NCBI GenBank assembly: GCA_032622095.1
Contig: CP136067.1
Coordinates: 199,540,052-199,604,051, forward strand
Length of the DNA stretch: 64,000 nt
Reading direction: 5' to 3'
From: Siphonodentalium dalli
Lineage: Eukaryota; Mollusca; Scaphopoda; Gadilida; Siphonodentaliidae
Part shown: positions 56,777-64,000 of the stretch, piece by piece
Layout of the letters: every line of letters starts with the position of its first letter
Numbering within the stretch: position 1 is the first letter of the stretch
Translations under genes and position numbers: made by a program
The notes under the pieces: generated by a model
Database searches by the model: none
Seen by the model: only the letters and a program-made list of their open reading frames with translations
What the model was told of the DNA's origin: nothing

Positions 56777-57883
56777 ATAACAGATCAATTTTTTAGAACA
56801 CAAAGTGATCTCAATGAAATAATTTTGTTGAAATATATATATCATATATAGCCAGTATGTACAGTATTTCCTTCTGTAAAGTTGTTTGGTTTGCCAATTT
56901 CTCATGGACCTCCGCGAAATATGCATATAGTCAAGTTGAGGAACTTCCATGATTAAATTTGTGTGATTGGGACATCAGCACAGCATTCTCCGAGAGTATA
57001 TATAGGCTATATAGCTCATGATTAATAATACTTAATTGCAATCTGTACCAGACCGCACCAGTCATGCTTCCTTTCTGATCCTGTAACCGGCTGGGTACTA
57101 GTCCGTGTTTCTATATTTAGCATGGGATTTTCCAGCAAAAATGGCGAAACCCGATCGCTCCAAAGTCAAATTTTCTGTGAGCTTTGAGAACAATTTCCAC
57201 ACAAATTTCGCAAACTATTTGTCAAAATTGCAGCAAATTAGAACTCTTGTGTTTGACTTGCCGTTCGAGTTGTGACAATGTCGTACACATGCGTTTATAC
57301 TTTTGTGTTGATAGAATAATCGGAGAACCGAATCACACCGTTTCGAAATATAGTTCTTCGGTTTTAGTGGGACTTTTCAAACATAAGTTCCAAAATTTAT
57401 ACAAATTTTGTTCAATATTTTGTGTGCTTAACAAGGGCAGCATGTTGCTCTGTTCACTTAGTATATATTTTAATATCGCGGAAGTCCACCAAATTTGGGT
57501 GAAATGTTGCCAGTAGCAGCGGTCTTACCGGGTCATCAAGGGAGGTAAACCCTGCATGGAGTTGGACTTAATTGACTGAATAAAATCTATAATCAATATT
57601 CTTCATCTTATTCACAAATTAAAGGGGATCTCCAAGCATGCATGGGCACATCCACCTTCTCCGCAAATTATTATCGCCATTTCCACGACTCCACAAATAT
57701 AATTGATGAATAAAACCATTATTATGCCCGATTTATTCATTCAAGAATATGTATTAACTAGTTAGTATACACCACTTTCCTTCTTTAAAGCTGTTTGTTG
57801 CCAATTTAAAGGGACCTCCATGAATTATGAATGCCAGTTGATACCAGCATGATAGACCCCCGGGAGTAGGCCTTTTGTATAGG

Positions 57884-58196
57884 TTGATTGATTGATTGAT
57901 TTTTATTTTGATAAAAACAATCAGCATTTTAACACTATAAAATTTACAAATCACATAGTTACATTGATAAAAGTAATAAAAAATTGACAGAGCTGAAAAT
58001 TTGAATGAGAAGGTAATTATGTTGGCTTATAAGAGGCTGTAAAAATAGAGATGTTAGAAAGGAGAGTAGGAGGGCAGACTAATCGAAAATAAGAAGATGA
58101 ATGCTGAGGGCTATCAAGGATGACACAAAAAGTCCCAGAAGGGACTTATTTCCATCGTGGTCCTTAGGAAGCTCCCAGCGACACGAGAGTGTTGAA
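57884..58196 (-). mobile_element. LINE 3' end remnant (minus strand)
   Basis: On the minus strand, ggagcttcctaaggaccacg, then tctgggactttttgtgtcat and a UTR ending tttatcaaaataaaaatcaa with (tcaa)n. Simple tail plus A-rich signal point to a non-LTR element truncated at its 5' end. Confidence 0.55.
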
Positions 58197-59559
58197 ATAA
58201 TTCCACTGTTGTCAATTGGTCAGTTGAGTTATGTATTACTTTAAAATAGTATTTAATAATAGTATGAGACTACTCCATGACAGGAATTGGTGCCATATGA
58301 ATAATATTATTTAATTGACTCAATAACATCTCTTGAATTTGCTTCATCTTATTCACAAATTTAAAGGGTCCTCCTGGTATTGATTTGCAAGTAAAAATGA
58401 TAGTGATAAGTAGACCCCGAAGCCACGACAAATAGTTTTCATGGCTGGCTCAACCGATTTTCGTGGCTGGTTAGCTAGCTAAGCCGGCTCAGTCAAGACG
58501 TTCGTGGCTGACGAAATATGGCGGCTGAGCCGGCTGAGATGTTGTCATTCAGTGTATTCTCGTTTCCGAAATGTTCCTAATCCCCTGTTACCGGTTATAG
58601 ACGCCGTTTTGTTTAGCGTTTGTGGTGAACCCGTAGAATTCCAGACCACACGTAATCTTTTGATGTTGGGCTTTTCCATTATGGCGAAAATTCACGAAGG
58701 ACTGGTATGGATATACTATGTAGTTTCCCATCTAATCGGTATAAGTAGTTACATTTGGGACTTCTGTCGACTTCAGACACTGCCATCTTGCGATATATGC
58801 ATGCATCATTGAATGATGAACCCGATAGTAATGATATATAATATTTCAAACTATTTTCTATTCTTATGTGTAATATATATTGACAAATGCCAGCGATGTC
58901 CGAGACTGGGTGTTGTCGATATAAACAATTCATATTTTAACCCTTTCAATACCGAATGGATGCGCCCATTCAGTTATACGAAAGCATGCATTGGGGTAGT
59001 CTATTCCACACTAAGGGGCCCGGTGTTCTGATAACATAACAACCATTGCGTGTCCATGCGAGTATATGCCAATATTAGGAAATGCGGTTTAGTTCTTTGC
59101 GATTCACAGTACAGTTGTGCTTGACATATAAGCCCATGCACATGGCTCAGCCATTTTACAATTCTGGTGGCGGAGATTTTTAAATGTGGCTGGCGTTAGA
59201 GATAATATGGCTGGTGACGGCTTGTGGCCAATATGGCTGGCGGCGGCGGCGTGCGATGGCGGCTTCGGGCTCTAGTGATAAGTACTGATACTGATACATG
59301 TAGGATGTGGATACCAGATTCCAAGTAAACAATTTGTTATGATAGAAAAGTCACTATTAGTACCTCCTTTAAAAGTCGTCTCTTTCACACATTTTAAGTG
59401 GACTCCGCCGACTTCCGCGAATACGGGGACTTCCGCAAACGGGGACCTACTGCAAATGCAATTGCAAACCACAATTATATTTAGTAAAACGTTACAAATT
59501 GGTTATAATACTGTATGGTGCAGCTTGCACTTTTTATGGTAAATAAACAATATTTTAAT

Positions 59560-59692
59560 TCTTACAACAGGTCTATATTTCAGAAAATTCAGAAAACGGG
59601 AAAGGGAATACCGAGAGAATACCTGTAGGTCCGAATCCGATTTCCGCGATTGAAGTGCGAACACCGATCGATGTTCGCTCACACATTCGAAA
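59560..59692 (+). promoter_or_regulatory. Probable UMPS 5' UTR and promoter region
   Basis: Sequence just before the UMPS ATG is less AT-rich than its surroundings and has several CpGs (ccgatcgatgttcgctcac). No TATA box was recognised. The transcription start cannot be placed. Confidence 0.35.
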
Positions 59693-59851
59693 ATGGCGGC
59701 CCCCATGAACACGAGTTCTGCTACTGAAAACATAATTCTTCGCCTTTTCGATATACAGGCTGTTAAATTTGGAGAATTTAAATTAAAAAGTGGAATAATA
59801 TCTCCTGTTTATTTTGATTTGAGGGTTGTCATTTCTTATCCTGGTTTGATG
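59693..59851 (+). CDS. UMPS: UMPS first coding exon (OPRT domain start)
   Basis: UMPS is the bifunctional cytosolic enzyme (orotate phosphoribosyltransferase plus OMP decarboxylase) for the last two steps of UMP synthesis. ATG at 59693 opens 53 codons: [20 protein letters not shown], then [20 protein letters not shown] and [13 protein letters not shown], followed by donor gtaaga. Human UMPS has [20 protein letters not shown] then PIYIDLRGIVSRP at the same place. Only the N-terminus of OPRT is present; the PRPP-binding loop and the decarboxylase domain must lie right of the window, since no further UMPS exon could be recognised up to 64000. Divergent from XRCC6. Confidence 0.93.
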
Positions 59852-60369
59852 GTAAGATTACACGTCCAAATACATTTTATTTTGTTAATAACACGAAAAT
59901 AGGAGATGTGAAAGAAACAGATCCTGTTTAAAAAAAAATCGACCAATGTCATTTGAACACTGTAGTAATAATTCATTTTGTTTTAGTAAGTGTAGGAATC
60001 GGTTCGACAAAATCATGGATAGTTTGTTCAAACGACTGTGATATCATCGCAAATGATAAAAACAATCGACATTTATCAATCAATCGTCTGTTGTTCGTAA
60101 GCCATGGTTAACCACGTGATTGACTACCCCACGATCTTTCCATCCACGATTTTTAGGTATACACAAGTGGAAGTAACCAAGGTACGCCTTGACTAACTAC
60201 TGGTTACTAGTGCTGAATTGGACATTGTCACATGATTTTGTGCAAAAAAGACACCCTGCATCTCCTCAATGTGCAAAAAGATACCCAGTATCTCCCAAAT
60301 GTGCAAAAAGACACACATGATCTCAAAGTCGATTCAAGGATACAGAACCATGATGCAAGTTAAAGTCAA

Positions 60370-61655
60370 AGCGAACAAAATTTATTGTTGTTGTTGTTGG
60401 CATCATAATCATCTGTAGCTGGTTAATGTCACTGGTGCATTAACTGCTGGTGCTGTATTCACTAGGTGCTATACTCTGTATGTGTGACGTCTTCTATCTG
60501 GTAAGGGAGAGTTATATACATATATAAAATCATTGTTTAGACACTGATGCCTGAAGATCTGACAAAGTTGTGAACAAGTTTATGTCGAAGAAGTTCTGTA
60601 TCTGCTGACAGCTAGTGTCCTTCGCATTGCCCGAGGAGAAGTTTTATTGTTTTGCCGCTGTCATTTATAGAATCCTGGAGTTGCGGACTTTCGGTGAGAT
60701 CAGAAAACAGTATGTCCCTGTACCCTTGGTTTAAGCTGCAGTTGAGAATGTAGTGTAGTATAGTTCCTTGTTCACCACAAGAGCATTTCGGTGTGGCTAC
60801 AAGATTCATTTTGAACATATGCTCATTTAGGAGAGTGTGACCTAACTTGAGTCGGTTAACTTTCACCTCCGTGGCTCTGTCAGAGAATGAGAATTTGGTA
60901 GGCTTCATACCAGTTATTGGAAACAATTCTTGAGTGTGCTGTGAAGTTTTACAAAGGTCCCACGAGGTTTGCCACTTACATTTAACAGAGTCCTTTATTG
61001 CATTTTTATGTTCTTTGAAAGAGTTCAGATTAGAGTGATCTGTGAAAGAAGCTTGCGGGACAGTAGAAGCTGCTTCTTTTGCTGCAATGTCTGCCAAATC
61101 ATTACCCGTAATGTTAGTATGACCTCTCATCCATTTCAGAATAACCCTGGATCCCGTTTCATTAAAAATATCATTTATTAGAGAGTTACATGCACGAGTG
61201 TGATCTATGTGACCTTTATAATAGTCTCGATTGTATATTGTCTGTAACGCACTTTTTGAGTCACTGATAACAATGGTTGCTACAGATAGCTTTTTTGTTT
61301 TGACAAACGATTTGGCATATATTAGACCCAGTCTTAGTCCATAAAGTTCAGCATTGAGACTGTCATCAGAAGATTGAACAGGTTCACTTATGATAACCGG
61401 ATCGCTGAGTAGGCCACTAGTGTATATAACGGCAGCAGAACCACTGTGTCCATTATTTAGCACTGATCCGTCCGTAAAAATAATCAGGTCTTTTCCACCT
61501 GTGCTCTGTAGGAATTTACAGTTATCATTACTTTCGATGTCTAGAGATGCTGCTTGAGATGTATTACTAGAGTTTGGTACAGTTTCAGGAGTTTTATAAT
61601 ATTCAAATTCAGTTGAAATTCCACTCTGATCTAAAAAAAAACAAATACATATAAT
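60370..61655 (-). mobile_element. Non-LTR retrotransposon 3' part, with RNase H
   Basis: A 5'-truncated LINE: RNase H region (60612-61634), then a 3' UTR ending in tgccaacaacaacaacaata near 60380. The 5' break is next to a tta/ataat repeat at about 61652-61665. RNase H next to the C-terminus of ORF2 is found in the I superfamily and some relatives; reverse transcriptase is not present here. Confidence 0.8.
60612..61634 (-). CDS. RNase H domain of a LINE ORF2 (5'-truncated)
   Basis: An open frame of about 340 codons ending at 60612. It shows the four acidic residues of an RNase HI fold: Asp in IIFTDGSVLNN (codon at 61472-61470), Glu in SLNAELYGLRLG, Asp in ATIVISDSKSAL, and Asp in HTNITGNDLADIAAKEA. 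A C-terminal Cys/His cluster follows (PKCSCGEQGTILHYILNC). RNase H would remove RNA from the RNA-DNA hybrid during target-primed reverse transcription. The start is not a true start: the frame runs in from the truncated 5' side, and the first catalytic Asp lies upstream of any good Met. The frame itself has no stop, so the copy is fairly young. It is a mobile-element fragment, not a host gene. Confidence 0.85.
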   Translation of the reverse strand, partial: LDQSGISTEFEYYKTPETVPNSSNTSQAASLDIESNDNCKFLQSTGGKDLIIFTDGSVLNNGHSGSAAVIYTSGLLSDPVIISEPVQSSDDSLNAELYGLRLGLIYAKSFVKTKKLSVATIVISDSKSALQTIYNRDYYKGHIDHTRACNSLINDIFNETGSRVILKWMRGHTNITGNDLADIAAKEAASTVPQASFTDHSNLNSFKEHKNAIKDSVKCKWQTSWDLCKTSQHTQELFPITGMKPTKFSFSDRATEVKVNRLKLGHTLLNEHMFKMNLVATPKCSCGEQGTILHYILNCSLNQGYRDILFSDLTESPQLQDSINDSGKTIKLLLGQCEGH

Positions 61656-61924
61656 AATAATAATAATTAGCAGACGACTAATCTAAAATCATGTTTTTTA
61701 ATGAGATATCGATATGCTGGGTGACTTTTGATCTGGAGATCCTGGGTGTCTTTTTGCACGTTTCAGATATGCATAATCCTAGGTGTCTTTTTGCACGATA
61801 CCATGCGACGATCAATTCAAATTCAGCATTGCTAGTACTACCCATGGTGGAAAACTTTCCACTTACGATCGAATCATTGTCGTCTGAATGTTCACCTAAA
61901 CAGAGATTTAGAATTTGTCCTCGT

Positions 61925-62320
61925 TGATGTTGTTGGCTTCGTAATCATCTATAGCTGCATCAATATATACATTTTGGCCCTAAGCGACTGGACTATAACT
62001 GCTGGTGCTGTATTCTCTTGGTGCTAACTATTCTCTGTATGTGTGTTGTCAACAATCTGGTGAAGGAGAGTTATTACTTGTATACAATAGTTTAGACATT
62101 GATGTCTGATGAACTCACAAATTTATGGATTAGTTTATGTCTAAGAAGTTCTGTGTCTGCTGACAGTCCTTCATATTGTCCGAGGAGAAGTTTTAGGGTT
62201 ATACTGCTGTTATTTATAAAGTCTCTGCCTTGCTCACTGGAAGCTTGTATTCTGCTATTGATGAACGGACAGTCTGCCATCAGAGCAGTTTTAGCCAGTC
62301 CAAATTTAAAATAGTATAGA
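61925..62320 (-). mobile_element. Second LINE 3' end fragment
   Basis: Homologous to the 3' end of 60370-61655: complement of tgttgttggcttcgtaatca, then tgtctgctgacag and ccgaggagaagtttt. The coding part (LKLLLGQYEG) matches IKLLLGQCEG of the first copy. Same strand, about 280 bp apart. Confidence 0.75.
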
Positions 62321-62984
62321 TAGCATTGTAGAGAACCATGAATATCAGATTATGTTATAATATATTCATTATTCATACAAAATGTAAGTTATCGTCTTTT
62401 GTATGCCAAAATTTTTAGTAGTATTATGGAGTGATTTGTATGTGTCACTTTAAATAAGTTTAGTTAATATAATTATTGTGTTAAGGTTTGTTCAACATAT
62501 AAAGTGACCATTGGAGGTGCCGTAGTTACATGTATATGATCATTTAGTTCAGATGCAAATTGTACGCTCTTCATATGCATTTGTTAATATCACGGAGTTC
62601 AGTTACAAACATTGCATTCAGATTCGTGGCGAGGCTACTTTGTTTTAATATATAAATATCGGAGGTCATGTTGTTTAATACAAACATGCTGTAAACAGCT
62701 CGAAACGAGAGCTATTGGGGGGGGTGGGTAATCACATGATGCGATGCAGGGATAAATCTGTATCTGGTAACATATACATAGTCTCCATATGTCAGTATTC
62801 CAAGTTGTCACATATATAGATAATTCTAAATGTAAACATACTAGTACTCAGAATAAGTGCTCGATAGTTAAGTGATACCCATAATATATGGGCGGGGGGA
62901 TGCTTGTATCCCAAGCAACACAACAGACTAAACGTTTAGTGAATAATTTTTTACAAGAGTCTCGCTATAGGGCTTGAAAAAAAC

Positions 62985-63160
62985 GCCGTGGTAATTCCAA
63001 CAAAGGGCCATAACTCTCATGAACATTGGCGGGCAGAACCCAAATTCGAACTTTACATGTATTTTGCCATAGTAAATACATATACAAATTGTCATTGCAT
63101 TCAGTGAGACTATCTAAAGTTATCATACGGAAGCCAGATGCAAACGGATGGGCGGACATA
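62985..63160 (-). repeat. Inverted relative of the 165-bp array
   Basis: The minus strand reads like units at 15.0-15.7 kb: complement of gccataactctcatgaacat, gcagaacccaaattcgaact and ctaaagttatcatacggaag. Confidence 0.6.
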
Positions 63161-63895
63161 ATGACATAATAGATCCTATTTTTAAAAACGGGCATTCAAA
63201 AATGATCCCATATTTATTATAACATATTTTTACGCAAACACGTACTTGTATGCATGTTGGAATTGGAGTTTTTCACATATATAGATGTAACATGAAGTAT
63301 GATATCTGAATAATAAAAGTGTAAACTCCAGTGCTTTCCAGAAAACATTTTATACAGATTGACCCATTGTATAATATACCATTTGGATATCTGTCACACA
63401 CGTAACAGTTTCTGGAGATAACAGGGTTCATATGTTTAAAATGTGTCAATATATAAAGGAACAAGATTTTTTTCACTCACAATAATTAGCATCTCCCCGA
63501 TTATTAATGACAGCTAGCTTTTCTGGTTATCATTTAAATTTTTTCAGAAGGTCACACACGTAACGATATTTGTGTCACACACAAACGCAGCTAAATTTTG
63601 ATTTTGGAATTGGGACACTTCAGTTCAAACATAAAATTCATCACAAAAGTATTATTTTCAAAATTGAGTATCCCTTCAATAACTTTAAATAGCTTGTAAT
63701 TTCTGATGTTGTAAGAATTCACATAAATTAGGTTTCAAAATAAGCTAATCTAAAAACCTGATTTTTCTGAGGTCACACACGTAACGCTCGAAAAAAATCT
63801 TTCATCTCCATCATGATGCAATGTTGGTCAATTATACTCAAATAAGAAGGGCTCATTGCAGATAGAATGACCATACTCATACTGTGTACCCATAA

Positions 63896-64000
63896 TGACC
63901 CCTATGCTCATTTAGGAGAGTGATACCTAACTTGAGGTGGTTTATTTACTTCACTAGCTTTGTCTAGAGTGTGAGAATTTGAAAGACTTCGTACCAAGCA
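63896..64000 (-). mobile_element. Third LINE fragment, cut by window edge
   Basis: atgctcatttaggagagtga and cctaacttgag-like sequence match 60817-60911 of the RNase H region, with divergence (for example tagctttgtctagagtgtga for the first copy's ctctgtcagagaatgag). Continues beyond 64000. Confidence 0.7.

Larger units (their letters stand above)
53430..59480. repeat. Region of recurring GGACCTCCGCGAAAT-like motifs
   Basis: Between XRCC6 and UMPS a loosely conserved sequence recurs: ggaggtcccct near 53480, gggacctctgcgatttaatt near 54968, ggacctccgcgaaatatgca near 56906, agggacctccatgaattatg near 57811, and others. Larger blocks such as ccttctttaaagctgtttgt (57780) and the opposed aacaactttaaagaagg (53850) belong to it. 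Edges are opposed: gcagtaggtccctttgcgga (53437) and ggggacctactgcaaatgca (59440). Either one large, decayed inverted-repeat element or many small copies. Confidence 0.5.
59852..64000 (+). other. UMPS intron 1 (to window end)
   Basis: No further UMPS exon was recognised. The intron holds three minus-strand LINE pieces (60370-61640, 61925-62320, 63896-64000) and a diverged inverted relative of the 15-kb array (62985-63160). From 62330 to 62980 and 63200 to 63890 nothing was recognised. Confidence 0.6.

Noticed and set aside
58504-58812. Open frame of 102 codons before UMPS
   Set aside because: No initiation context, no domain; sequence is rich in ggctggct-type simple repeats.

Overview
The window is AT-rich metazoan nuclear DNA: intron-containing genes with GT-AG junctions, long introns, and very dense non-autonomous DNA transposons plus LINE and SINE debris. 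The gene sequences and the repeat style suggest a lophotrochozoan, most likely a mollusc (perhaps a bivalve); this is inference, not proof.

Three conserved genes can be read by joining exons. (1) Plus strand, 521-11575: the last four coding exons of DDB1 (UV-damaged DNA-binding protein 1, the CUL4 ubiquitin ligase adaptor); the rest lies left of the window. (2) Minus strand, 52666-19186: a complete XRCC6 (Ku70) gene in 19 coding exons. All splice phases agree and the total is 1806 bp, or 601 residues plus stop, close to human Ku70 (609 residues). The order is acidic N-terminus, vWA domain, Ku core, C-terminal arm, basic linker, SAP domain. (3) Plus strand, 59693-59851: the first coding exon of UMPS (uridine 5'-monophosphate synthase, start of the OPRT domain); the rest lies beyond the right edge. 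DDB1 and XRCC6 are convergent (about 7.6 kb between stop codons) and XRCC6 and UMPS are divergent (about 7 kb between start codons).

Most of the rest is mobile DNA. Recognisable groups are: piggyBac-like MITEs bounded by TTAA with CCCTTT ends; a palindromic MITE starting CAAGCCTTGAAATAG with 8-bp target duplications; a palindromic MITE starting CAGTAATGCC flanked by TA; hAT-like elements at 40562-41644 and 56280-56662; a CAGGGTTTCCG-ended family; several other inverted-repeat elements; tandem arrays near 4-5 kb, 15 kb, 36.8 kb, 45.4 kb and 54.6 kb; tRNA-type SINE remnants; and 3' ends of non-LTR retrotransposons, the best being an RNase H domain at 60612-61634 in UMPS intron 1.

The most unusual observations are: a 55-bp minisatellite that has duplicated the exon 10 splice donor of XRCC6; a hairpin cassette of about 75 bp shared by MITEs with different termini; MITEs sitting within 13-35 bp of XRCC6 splice sites and 84 bp past its stop codon; and an N-terminal Ku70 segment without any lysine. 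DDB1 (nucleotide excision repair, CRL4) and XRCC6 (end joining) are both DNA-repair genes, and UMPS makes UMP; their adjacency need not be functional. No bacterial operon, CRISPR array or intact tRNA/rRNA gene was seen.
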